34,948 nt of DNA from Klebsormidium nitens. Its lineage: Eukaryota; Streptophyta; Klebsormidiophyceae; Klebsormidiales; Klebsormidiaceae. Location of the stretch: assembly GCA_000708835.1 (NCBI GenBank), contig DF237659.1, forward strand, positions 7,368-42,315, given 5' to 3'. Below are positions 11,496 through 21,632 of the stretch, in pieces. A model generated the notes under the pieces. The model ran no database searches. It saw only the letters and a program-made list of their open reading frames with translations, and was not told where the DNA came from. The position numbers and the translations under genes were made by a program. Each line of letters begins with the position of its first letter. The first letter of the stretch is position 1.

Positions 11496-13889
11496 ATGGC
11501 TGAAACTGATGGCCACTCCGCTGTGGCAGCACGGACTGCCGTGCCAACCAGGGATCTTTTCATCAATGGCACATGGGTAGCCCCTGTTCTCAATGAACGC
11601 GTCCCAATCATCAACCCAGCAACTGAGGAGAGCATTGGTGAGACCTCAGCTGAAGCTGTTCGTCAAAGTGATTATGCAGTATGTAAAAGGGGTTTTTGCA
11701 GATCTAAGCAGCTTCTGGACGGAAACAAGACTGTCTGAGAGTGTTTAGGTCATGATGTTTGTACTAGGTCCAAGAGCAAGACTCTGCTTGCAACTTTATC
11801 TTGTTTGTCCTAGGCCTAGTGTCCTGTATGTCTCTCACTGCCCTTACATGAGCTGCTTGTAGTCCCCAATCTGATGCACTTTCATGGGCAAAACCTTGCT
11901 CTCAATTATTTGGGAATCTCCGTTTTTGTTTTGGACACTTTGTACGTCTTCGTGGTTGACACTTTATATAAGCATGAGTCTCCCTAATCAAATTGATTGG
12001 AGGATTGGTGCATCTTGTGGGGTATAGGCGCAACCCCTGCGGCCACTTGCTGGGGACGTAGACAAGGCGGTGAAGGCCGCAAGGGACGCTTTCACCAGGA
12101 ATGGGGGCAAGGACTGGGCGAGGCTACGGGCGCCGTGCGTGCCAAGTACCTCCGAGCTATCGCCGCAAAGGTACACGGAAGCTTCTGGCTACTTCCTGTT
12201 TCTAGCATTCAGCTTTTGGGCCCAAGATTTGACTGTAGCTGGAGTCCTTTTCTGGCAGGGGTTAGAGTTCTTCAGAGACATCACTTTTGTCCCTCCCTCT
12301 CTTCAATCTACGCACAGCAGTATTGGATCTTTTAGAGCAAGTGACTTTGTGTGTTAAGCTTATCCGAGCTGTGAGAATGAGAATGGGGCCCATGAAAACA
12401 ACTTGTGAGGAATGTTCACTGAGCGGTCTTTGAGTCTCGTGAGGTTTTGAAGACTCCAGAATCCACAACTGAAAGGCTACTCTTTTTGGAAATCATCAGG
12501 TCACTGAGCGTAAGTCGCAGCTTGCGCAGCTTGAGTCCATGGACAACGGCAAGCCAATTGATGAAGCAGAGTGGGACATGGTGAGTGATCCTGGCAACCT
12601 TCATTCTTTGCTCGGCTAGCTTAGGGTCCGTCCGTTTGGTTCTTAAAAGTGGTCGCTGCATCACGATTGCCTTAAACGTGGTTGAATCCTTTGATATATG
12701 AGAAGGTTTAAGGATGCCTCAATAAGCCTTTCAACTCTCTTCAGAGGGCAAGTACTTGTAAAGAAGCAGCTTCGAAATGGCACGTTCAAGCTGTACACAT
12801 GGGAATGCTCTGGTCCAAAACTACTGGGGGGTCCAAAACCACTGGGGGCCACATATTGAACTGCAGCTGTTCCTTGCCAGAAAACTTGCGAGCAGTCATC
12901 CTTCACAATCAGCTCACGAATGCTTCCCTTCAGCGCAGTCTCCTTCTTCAGAACAAGGCCCATTGATGGAGAATCACCTTTAAATTTAACGACACCTCCG
13001 ACACGAACGGTTCTGCTTCACACAGACTTCAAAGGGGCTGACAACTTTGTGTGAATATCGCTCTCTTTGCAGGATGACGTGGCTGGCTGTTTTGAGTACT
13101 ATGCTGAGCTGGCGGAGGGCTTGGACGCCACCAAGTACACCGAGATCAAAGTCCCCATGGACACCTTCAAATCGCACGTGACTAAGGAGCCGATCGGAGT
13201 CGTGGCCCTTATCACCCCCTGGTGAGAACGTGCCAACTTTTATTTGTCAGCAGATATCATGTGTTATGTTGTTTCTGTTAGGGAACTGAGTCAATCGGAA
13301 GGCTGACAGGCGTCAGAAACCTTCGCTTGGACATATCCAGTCGATTTGGAGTGATGTCTGCAGTGGTGATTTGATGTTAATATGGAAGTCGATGTAGAAG
13401 GATGATTGCAGTGTAAGTTCCACTTGGCTCAAATCGAGGTGCTGTTTCTGGCTTGCTGCCTTGTCTCGTTAATCCTGTCATAGATGCTGTTTTCTTTTTG
13501 ACTTGCCTGTGAAGCCGCGTCTCCAGGCTCACAACTGAACATGATTGAAATGGCGGACCTCTGGAAGGCGAGTAGCAAGCTACATTGACCCCGACGAAAG
13601 CCTTCGACCACTTAGCAGAGCTTGATTCTGCTCGAAATGAACGCAAGTAGACTTCTAGTGAAATCTGACCTGCGCTTCCTTTGCCTTTCAGGAACTACCC
13701 CATGTTGATGGCAGCCTGGAAGGTTGCTCCGGCGTTGGCGGCGGGCTGCTGCGCGATTCTGAAGCCGTCTGAGCTGGCCTCGATGTGAGCACACAACGGC
13801 GTTTCCCCTCCAAGCAGAGTCGTATCAAAGCTCTCGCGGCTGCCGCTGAGTGGATTCAAGAAGCTCAATCCATCCCGTCTCTATCTTCC

Positions 13890-14189
13890 TGTAAAGCCGT
13901 TGGTTTTTACGTTCTTCCTTAGTCGCGGCTCCCGAAAACATCTCACAACTGGAGACACGAAACGTTTCATTCCCGACCATTGCCTTTCTCCGAAGGTACC
14001 TCGATATCACCCCTTAAAACCGTGGCTTTCATGATCTTTGTTAATTGCTGCTCCCGAACATATCCTAAAATGGAGACACGAAGCGTTTCAGATCCTAGCA
14101 TTGCCTTTCTTCGAAGGTTTCTCGATATCCAAAACCGCGTGTTACGTACAGCACGTGTCTAATTATCTGAAACCGCGTGTTCCGTGCAG
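13890..14189 (+). repeat. ~122-bp tandem repeat plus duplicated splice acceptor and exon start
   Basis: CTCCCGAA...GGAGACACGAA(A/G)CGTTTC...CATTGCCTTTCT...CGAAGG occurs from ~13890 and again from ~14012 (CTCCCGAA at 13929 and 14051). Beside the exon, CCGCGTGTTACGTACAG|CACGTGTCT near 14132-14160 is a near copy of the true acceptor and exon start, CCGCGTGTTCCGTGCAG|CACGTGTCT, at 14173-14198. Confidence 0.8.
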
Positions 14190-14334
14190 CACGTGTCTGG
14201 AGCTCGGCGCGATTGCTGCGGACGTCGGGCTTCCTCCCGGCGTGTTGAACATCGTCACCGGGCTGGGGCCAACGGCGGGCGCGCCGCTGGCAGAGCACCC
14301 AGGAGTCGACAAGGTACGATTGTGTGCTTGCCAC

Positions 14335-14571
14335 GTTCGTTGGCGTTTGGATTTGCGGTTCCTTCTCAAAAGAAAAGCTCTCGACTTTGCCACGTTCGTT
14401 GCCTTTTGGATTTGCGGTTCTTCTTCAAAAGAAAATCTCTTGTGCTTGCCAGGTTCGTTGGCTTCTGGATTTGCCGTTCCTTCTCAAAAGAGATTCTCTG
14501 GTGCTTGTCCCCGTTCGTTGGTTTTCTGATTTGCGGTTCCTTCTCAGAAGAGAATCTCTGGCCTTTGTTCT
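14335..14571 (+). repeat. four tandem copies of a 59-60 bp unit in an ALDH intron
   Basis: GTTCGTTG recurs at 14335, 14394, 14453 and 14513. Each copy is followed by a TTTGGATTTGCGGTTC-like block, then TTCTCAAAAGA and CTCT. Copies are imperfect. The first starts about 22 bases after the donor of the exon ending at 14313. No coding match was recognised. Confidence 0.85.
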
Positions 14572-16013
14572 CTTAGAGTCCCCGGTGATGGAAAAAGCGT
14601 CCACAATTCACGACTGTCCTCTCAAAAGTAGACCTGGGGCATCTTAAGTGGGGCGGTCGTACCAACTTTGCATGTCGTTGCAGAATCGGTAGAGACCACA
14701 AAGGTCTGCGGACGAGGGGTGAAGAGGCAAGATGTTACCAGGAAAGCTGGTCGCTTCAAAAGCTCACTCTGGCAAAGAAGAATCCGAAAGACCCGACATC
14801 TAATGTCTCTTTTCTCTTCGGTGACAGGTGGCCTTCACAGGCAGTACCGCAACCGGGCAGCGGATCATGATGGCTGCCACATAGGCGATCAAGGTCCGTC
14901 CTAGCCTTTCCAAAACCAGCCATCATTGAACGAGGGTCGCTCTTCAATGTTTACTAGAGCGCTTACCAACCGTTGTCTGCATCGCGGCGCTTCGTTGGTG
15001 CGTATTGTGGGTTGCCTTGTGCGTCATGAGTCGGACGGCAGTCCTTCCTGGATCTGGTGTCGAGCTCTGTGTCGAAATGGCACCGAAACTGCCCACTTTC
15101 CGACGAGCTGGTTCGTACTTCGTTAGCGTTGGACATCAGTTCTGTGACGTAACCCGGCACGCCCCAACGAAGGCATATGCATCGCGTCGAACCACTGCTT
15201 CTTGAAATCGTCCAGAGCTATCGGCATAATGCGCTCGAATCTGAGAGTCGTCGTGCTGATTTAGGTAGCTAAGCATTGAGTGCATGAGAAGAAAGACGAG
15301 GAGGTCGTGGGGGGGGCGAGCCTCTGGTTTCTCGGTGCAGGAGGAGGGGCGGTGACTCGTACTGGGCAGTGAGAAAGTCCATCTCGCTATGGAATTCTTC
15401 TCTCGACATGTTCAATCTAGTTGTTTTCTTGCAGCCGGTCTCGTTGCAGCTCGGTGGGAAGAGCGCGCTTATGGTGTTCGAGGACGCAGACATTGACAAA
15501 GGTAGGCGAAGTCATTTCAAAAAATTCCAAGAGATGGATCGAAGACGTTCCTAGCTGACGCCTGTGGTTGTTTTGGCGATTGGCCGTACGGTGACTTGTA
15601 GACTGAACGAAGAATGAAGTGCTTGTGGTTTTCTGACAACTGCGTACAACATTTTGAAGAGTGGGTATGCTCTAGCAGCAAAAGAGCCGAAGTCCTTGAT
15701 TTTGGCGTCCAAGAGACATCTTAGCAACAAAACGTTTTTCCATAGCAAAGCTGCAATTTAGGGTCTTCGAGCCACGGTCGTTCACATGCGTTATCCACAC
15801 CCTACTGAAGCGTCTGATTATTACGAATTCCTGCGGAATCCGAGTTGAACTTTTGAGCACCGTCGAACGTTTCCCTTAGTTGCTTTTGTTCGAACCCCAC
15901 GGAGCATGGGTCTACACCTACCGGCTTTGAAGCATCATTCAGACCCTTCTGGCTACGAACCACAAGTTTAAATTTGTTAACGGTTCGGATGAGCCTCACT
16001 CTGCTCACCAGCA

Positions 16014-16254
16014 TTTTGCGTCTCCTTTCGCAGCCGTGGATTGGGCATGTTTTGGCGCGTTCTGGACCACCGGCCAGTTCCGCAGTCACGATCTTCAAAT
16101 TACCTTGATGCAAGAATTCCAGTCTCCCGGCTCTGAACACAAACTTCAGATCTCAGTTTGTTTTGATCCATTGTATCACTCCGACCACCATTTTGCGTCT
16201 CCTTTTGCAGCCGTGGAGTGGGCGATGTTTGGTGCGTTCTGGACCAACGGCCAG
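16014..16254 (+). repeat. two extra copies of the ALDH exon 9 acceptor and 5' edge
   Basis: Copies of the pyrimidine tract, CAG acceptor and start of exon 9 begin at 16034 and 16211, ahead of the true exon at 16383 (spacings 177 and 172). The 16211 copy is clean: it encodes [15 protein letters not shown] in frame and is followed by GT (GTTTTAG) at 16255, so it could act as a 44-nt exon. The 16034 copy is decayed (GCATGTTTTGG; CACCGGCCAG). Confidence 0.9.
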
Positions 16255-16619
16255 GTTTTAGTCACGATCTTTGAAACCACGTACGGCATGATGTCGAATC
16301 CGACGGCCTTTGAAACTGTTTCTAAAACTCGTATATCTGATCAATATATCGATCCGACCAGCAATTTCTTTTCCTTTCGCAGCCGTGGAGTGGGCGATGT
16401 TCGGCGCGTTCTGGACCAACGGCCAGATCTGCAGCGCCACGTCACGACTCCTCGTGCAAGAGAGCATCGCCGACGAGTTCAAGCGGAAGCTCAAGGCGTG
16501 GGCGGAGGCCATTGTGATTGCGGACCCACTGAACCGCAAGTCGCGCCTCGGGCCGCTAGTTAGCGAAAGCCAGGTGAGAGTCTTTTAGCGAGTTCGGTCT
16601 ACTTTTTTGTTTTTCCTGA

Positions 16620-17066
16620 CTCCGAGCACAAGCTCAGAAAGTGGGCGGAGGCCATCGTGAATGCGGACCCACTGATCCGCAAGTCGCGCCTCGGGCCGCT
16701 AGTCAGCGAAAGTCAGGTGAGAGTCTTTTAGGTCAATTCGAAACGAAGTTGGGTTTGCTTTTTGGTCATTCAACTGTTTTCTGAGTTCAAGCGAAGCTCA
16801 AGGCGTGGGCGGGGCTATCGTCATCGCTGACCCACTCAACCGCAAGTCGCTCGGGCCGCTAGTCAGCGAAAGCCAGGTGAGATTGTTTTGGGTTTTGGAT
16901 CAGAACGGAGTTGGGTTTATTTTTTTATATTTTCTGAGTTGAGCACAAGCTCAGAACGTGGGCGAGGCCATTGTGATCTGCTGACCAACTCAACCGCATG
17001 GACGCAAGCTAGTGCAATCGCTGACCAACTGCACCGCGTTGGCCGCTTGTCCGCGAAAGCCAGGTA
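16620..17066 (+). repeat. three extra copies of the ALDH exon 9 3' edge with donor
   Basis: The true donor is at 16574, after GPLVSESQ. Copies of the preceding ~90 nt plus donor end at 16716, 16876 and 17063 (donor spacings 143, 160 and 187). The first copy is open throughout, with the donor and the following GAGAGTCTTTTAG kept. The second has small deletions. The third is strongly decayed but keeps CGAAAGCCAG|GTAAGAG. Decay increases with distance from the exon. Confidence 0.9.
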
Positions 17067-18170
17067 AGAGTTTTGTCGCTTTGAGATTGTAGCAAGAACG
17101 AGTACTTGTTATCCTCTAGTCGCAATTGGTCATGATCAGTCGCAGTTTTTGAGTCATTTGGCTAGAGAATGCCATGTGGGCTTGAAACAGCTCATGCAGA
17201 ACCTCATCAAACTTCGACTACGATGGTTTTTGCAAGTCAATAACTGCTTCAACTGTCGGGTTGTAGTGAAAGACGAGGACTGGGCTGCTGCATGGTGATC
17301 ACGTACTTCTTGCGGTTATGACAGGATACATAGCTCAATAAGTTGCAAAAGTAAACGCATACAGATTACGGATCAAAACATGGAGCCCTGATTTTGCAAA
17401 GACTGATTGCCCCCGTTTGCAAGTTTCCGGAAAACACTCGAACTCTAGACATCAGCTATTCGGCGACATACATCTGAGGAGTGGTTGCTTGCTCAGTTGC
17501 GGTACAAGCTGCTTAGAGGGACCCTAATCAGTAACAGGTAGCTCGTGCACAATCATTTGAAGCGAATGAGAGAAGGCAAGACGAGTCCTGACTTCCACAA
17601 GGAAGCTCGTATTGACTCCTCCCTGGGAACCCCTGAGAGCCAGACCATAACGTCCAACTGCCGCACAAATGGAGATGCTCTGCTAATAGGCTGCGATCTA
17701 ACGTCCCCCAGTCCCGTGACATACAATGATGTGTGACGAAGACAGACAGCTAGCAGCACCCGGGGAAAAGTACTGCCTTGGGTGTTTGCCCAAGGCAGTA
17801 CAGAATGGATGCATTTCAGGAAGTTGCTACAGGAGACCTTGGCAGATTTCTTTCATTACCGTGTCAAGAGATGTTCAGGTTACATGCGCCCACAGTAAAC
17901 AATTTTCCAAAGTCGAAAGGTCTGCCTCCCCACCAAGGATGCAAACAATCTGCCAGTGCATAAGAAGCCGCCTGAGTAGTAGGGCTCCTCTGGGTATCAT
18001 GGCGAAGCGGACTGTCCTGTACGGATCCGGCTATGATGGACTTCTGGAATGAGACGTTGCCTCAATAGGTGTAGTCCAGGGATGCCGACCTTATCGCAAG
18101 TATTTGGAGTTTTCTCGATCGGTTCGAAGAATCCTGTAGTTCCAGATTGCTCTCTGAATAGATGCCTGGA
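17067..18170. other. no gene recognised
   Basis: No continuation of the aldehyde dehydrogenase (for example an EVFGPVL-like or WVNC-like segment) is found on either strand. Short ORFs have no domain signal. One perfect hairpin is listed separately. Confidence 0.5.
17770..17801. repeat. perfect 13-bp inverted repeat with 6-base loop
   Basis: GTACTGCCTTGGG at 17770-17782 pairs exactly with CCCAAGGCAGTAC at 17789-17801; the loop is TGTTTG. The function is unknown. Confidence 0.75.
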
Positions 18171-18194
18171 GTGTGCTTGGCCGGGGACCTTTGG

Positions 18195-18565
18195 GGTGGT
18201 CGGTAAGCCTCCCCGGGGCTCAAAGCACCGTGCAGCGCGCCCTCAAAAACTGCGTTCTGCGCGGTGCTTCCAGCCCCGGGCAAGTTTTCGTGGTCGAAGG
18301 ACACACCGGGGGGTCGGAGCATCCTGCGGGGCGCCGCCAAAACAGGCGGACTGCGTGGCGCGTCGACCCTCCGACACAATCTCGTGGCCGGGTGACCTGC
18401 CCCGGGGCTCAAACCACCGCGCAACAAAAAGGCAAAGCGCCGTCGCGCGGTGCTTTGAGCCCCAGGCAACATGATTTCGCAGACAGGCAACAACTCCGGG
18501 CCTTGGTAGCTCCTCAAACAGCGCCACAGGGAAGGCGCAGCGCGCGGTGCCGCAGCCCGGGACAA
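18195..18565. repeat. GC-rich foldback (inverted-repeat) cluster
   Basis: At least two nested foldbacks are visible. CCCCGGGGCTCAAAGCACCG (~18204) pairs imperfectly with CGGTGCTTCCAGCCCCGGG (~18260-18279). GCCCCGGGGCTCAAACCACC (~18399) pairs with CGGTGCTTTGAGCCCC (~18449-18464). The segments between also repeat GCGCGGTG blocks up to ~18548. The arms of the two foldbacks are copies of one another, so this is one repeated palindromic element, MITE-like or hairpin-array-like. No transposase or clear target-site duplication was found. Confidence 0.65.
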
Positions 18566-18599
18566 AATGTCCGTGGTCAGAGGGACATACCTAGGACTC

Positions 18600-19420
18600 G
18601 AATTCTCATCCAAAGCGCCACCAGATCAGGTGCCCTTTTGCGTGCTTGCAGATCCGAGCAACTTTCGTGGGGTTGAAATCGTCCGGCAGCGCGACGCCAA
18701 GAAGGCACTCTTGAACTCCCCGTTGCGGCCGATTTTATTTTTCCAACCTTCCTGTCTGCTGTTGTTGGCTGCATGGTAATACGAGCTGGATTCAGGTCCC
18801 ATCTTTTTTGTGTTTGTCTCTACTTCCTGATTGGATAGGCCAGGATAGGAATTGAAGTTTGAGAGCGCAAGCACCTCTCACGGTTCACGTTCCAGCGTTG
18901 ATAACAACGCGTATGTACGAAGATGATTCCATCCTTTAAGAGCGACGGTTTGTGTCTTTTGGACGGATAATGGTCTCTTCTCGCCCCCTGGCCCCAAATG
19001 AAAGCGTCAGGCCATGTCTTTAGTGTGAGTGAGTCCCAGTGCTGTGAATTTTTTCGGAACCGACCGGACGGTGCGGATGTCCACGGCTGCCTGCAGCATC
19101 CTGTGGGCAGCTCTCGTGACCTTGTCGGAGTTGGTCGATTAGCTTTGCGGATTGTACTCTCCTCGCTGGTACTTCTGCCTGGACTCACCGTCACGCTCTT
19201 TTGCGGGGCTCGTTCCGCAGTTGAGCACTCCCGTTTATTCCTAACCACTCGGTCAGTTGCGGATTCACGACTCCGCTTGCGTCTTTGAAAAAGGTTCGCC
19301 GCCCTCAGGATGTCGGTGGACTGCTGACGTCATCCGCCCTCAGTTTGGTGTACTCGGTTCCTCTTCCAGGACTCTCAAATTGGATTGAGTCTGATCCGAC
19401 GCCACTCTTTTTCTCTGCAG
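18600..19420. other. no gene recognised
   Basis: Short open stretches occur on both strands but show no motif, no consistent splice pattern and no repeats of note. Confidence 0.4.
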
Positions 19421-20790
19421 ATTACCGGCTCGAGCCTTACAGTTGCATTAGAAGGTAAGCCCTCGTATTGTGCATCGTACTCCTCAAGTTCGCGATGTCT
19501 TTGCCGATCATTTGCCGCCATATTCAGGGATTGCCTGGTTTGTCATCGAGTCTGGCGAGAGCGTGAGTATGAAGATTGATCTGGCCGATGTTTTGCAGGT
19601 TGCGGAGTAGGACAGTCTCGTTCCTTTCTTAAGGTGAGAGCCCTCGAGCCATCCTCTCATCCATCTGATCAGCAAACGTACTATCATTAGGTTAGGAGCT
19701 TGTAGAAGAGTCCGTCCCAGCTGTGGGCTCTCGCAGGTTGCAAAATTGGGCATTGAAAGATTTGTTCCCTGCTCAAAATGAGATACTATTGCATACTATT
19801 TGGACTGGCTTGTCATGCTAATCCCCATAAATCCTGATTCCTTTGCAGCAGACCATGATCCTGACGGAGTTGTACATATAAGCGCGAAGGTGAGCGTGTT
19901 TACGGGGTATTCCATATTATGCACTTTTTCATGACTGACTTCCGGACAGGCGGTCGATATTGAGAGTCCTTTGGGCGTTGAACGACCCATCTGAATTGCT
20001 ATATGTAGGAGTGCTGGGCTGAGCATCGTAAGACTTTGTTAGCCGGCCTTTCGTGGCGAGGCGTCCATGCGAAGATGGTCGACTTTATGTCGATCTTAGA
20101 AGGAGCGGTTTCATTGACTCCTGTTGCCTCTTCATTGACGCCCCTTCATTCTCGCAGGCAATTGTTGGGTGATCAAGGTGTTCCGTGCATCAAAAGGTAA
20201 GAAGCCATCACGTTTCCTACCGAAGGACAGCGAACGCTTCTTACACTTGTACTACCTTTAATCAGTAGAATTGAAGCTGAGCCGTTGCTTTCGGACATGA
20301 AGTGCAGCCGTTGCTTTCTAACGGTTCCTTTTCACCTCGCTTCTGTCCTGACTCCTTGTGAGGTTCGATCACCAACATACTCAGGGTCTGAATACTCAAT
20401 CTGCTTCAGAATACGGCTGGCTTGTCGACGTCCGTTATCGTCTGTGGTAGCAATCAGTACGCTCGCCCTTGCAGGTCAATACCGGAGGCGGTCCTGAAGC
20501 GACAGCATCGCGCACAAGCTCGTAATTGTGGAGGAGATCATACAGGCGACATTCGTGAGTCAGGGGTTTATGCTGAAATTGGTGAGCACAGATTGAGGTT
20601 CCCTGAGGGGGACTTTTCACTGTGTGGTTAGTTTTGACGGCTTTGGTTTACATGCTTACGCACTGCGCAGGACTCTAGCGTGGCAGCAGGTACACTGGAT
20701 TCGGTTAAATTATAGATCTTCGGCAAAGTCGACCAGGTTCTATTGGAGGACTGCGTCTTTACAGGTTAGGACAGTAGGTCGTACGTGCGA
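19421..20790 (+). other. series of exon-like micro-segments of unknown gene
   Basis: Several short stretches are bounded by good acceptors and donors: 19421-19454 (TCTGCAG ... GTAAGC), 19599-19633 (TTTTGCAG ... GTGAGAG), 19849-19889 (TTTGCAG ... GTGAGCG), 20158-20196 (TCGCAG ... GTAAGAA), 20475-20554 (CTTGCAG ... GTGAGTC) and 20671-20689. Acceptor-only starts occur at 19950 and ~20765. The first two join in an open frame (ITGSSLTVALE then GCGVGQSRSFLK), but the third does not continue it in phase. No family was recognised. This could be a microexon gene, a decayed gene or chance. Confidence 0.3.
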
Positions 20791-21254
20791 TCCAAGATGA
20801 AGACCCACTAACTTTAGAACGACTTGGAGGTGAGGGATAGACCATTGAGCAGCTGGTCAAAGTTGTATTTTACCACTGGATACTTGTTGAAGTTACGGTT
20901 CAATATTGCACGCTATTTGCCCAGTATTATTGCACAAGATATCATGTCTGGTGCATCATAACCGACTCGAACACACAGCAGCCTCAGGCTGACCGACACC
21001 ATGCTATAGCATTCCCAATATATGCACAGCATGGTTTCCATTCAGTTTTTGTATGCCTTCCACATGATTTCCTCTTGACCCCCAGAGCTCGGAGTTCGCA
21101 CGGTTGCAGCACGGATTCTATGTGCATGGAAACCGTGCCATCTTCGCATGAATGTTATTGACAAGTACCGCATGGACAATGGGAACTGCATACGAAGTCT
21201 GACCGCAACGAAACCGCACGGGATTCAAATGAGAATATGTCGGGTTTCCAAGCG
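20791..21254. other. no gene recognised
   Basis: No ORF of note, RNA gene or repeat structure was seen. Confidence 0.4.
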
Positions 21255-21578
21255 CTAGAACTTCGTACGCAATCTATATAAGGGGGGTGTTTTGTGACTG
21301 GCAGTCTTTACTAGAAGCTCAGCCAATAGTGACCTATTTACGCTGGTCCCAGCCCAGGCAGCGTACAAGACAGGCTTGCGCCTCCTCTTCCATAACTCTG
21401 CATATTGCACGCTCACATCATTGAGCAGTCCTTGGAATGTATCTGAGACCCCCATGTTGAAGTTAGGCAAGCTCATGTCATCATCGGGCGCTACGTGAAA
21501 CGCCCACTGGCCGGAACATCCATTGCGCATACCGAGTGAATGCAAAAGCCACGGCGGTAGCCAAAGATCTGCTTCCAA
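21255..21578 (-). CDS. weak hypothetical ORF
   Basis: An open frame of ~107 codons ends in KTPPLYRLRTKF. The frame has no ATG at its left edge; the first internal Met is in MRNGCSGQWAF. No motif, transit peptide or splice pattern supports it. It overlaps the start of the opposite-strand ORF that follows. It is included because the stretch is otherwise unexplained. Confidence 0.2.
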   Translation of the reverse strand: MEADLWLPPWLLHSLGMRNGCSGQWAFHVAPDDDMSLPNFNMGVSDTFQGLLNDVSVQYAELWKRRRKPVLYAAWAGTSVNRSLLAELLVKTASHKTPPLYRLRTKF

Positions 21579-21632
21579 TCACCAATTGCGGTCTGCTCTT
21601 CTGGATTGCAAGTACTGCAGGCATGAGACAAC

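Larger units (their letters stand above)
11496..16573 (+). pseudogene. ALDH10-like betaine/aminoaldehyde dehydrogenase, truncated and disrupted
   Basis: The family oxidises betaine aldehyde or aminoaldehydes with NAD+. Exons: 11496-11637, 12028-12170, 12500-12580, 13073-13221, 13692-13784, 14190-14313, 14828-14893, 15435-15501, 16383-16573; phases agree throughout. Recognised pieces: LFINGTWVAP, INPATEESIG, ESMDNGKPIDEAEWDM, LITPWNYPM (catalytic Asn), LKPSELAS (cofactor Lys), [16 protein letters not shown] and the catalytic Cys in GQICSATSR. Defects: exon 2 is shifted by one extra base near 12047 and one missing base near 12124; exon 7 has an in-frame TAG at 14882-14884 where relatives have Gln; exon 8 reads SLQLGGKS, replacing the general-base Glu of LELGGK by Gln; and nothing resembling the last ~150 residues follows exon 9. 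About 352 of the usual ~500 residues are present. Identity is firm. Whether the damage is biological or from assembly is open. Confidence 0.88.

Noticed and set aside
14335-14571. Regularly spaced repeats as a CRISPR array
   Set aside because: The 59-60 bp units are contiguous and imperfect, without unique spacers, and the window is eukaryotic.
809-14884. Reassignment of TAG or TAA to glutamine, as in some ulvophyte algae
   Set aside because: The POP protein ends exactly at its family C-terminus (NWYAAK) with TAG, so TAG works as a stop here.
16036-16563. 175-codon plus-strand open frame
   Set aside because: It runs through the duplicated exon edges and exon 9 in the wrong frame; the catalytic motif is in another frame.
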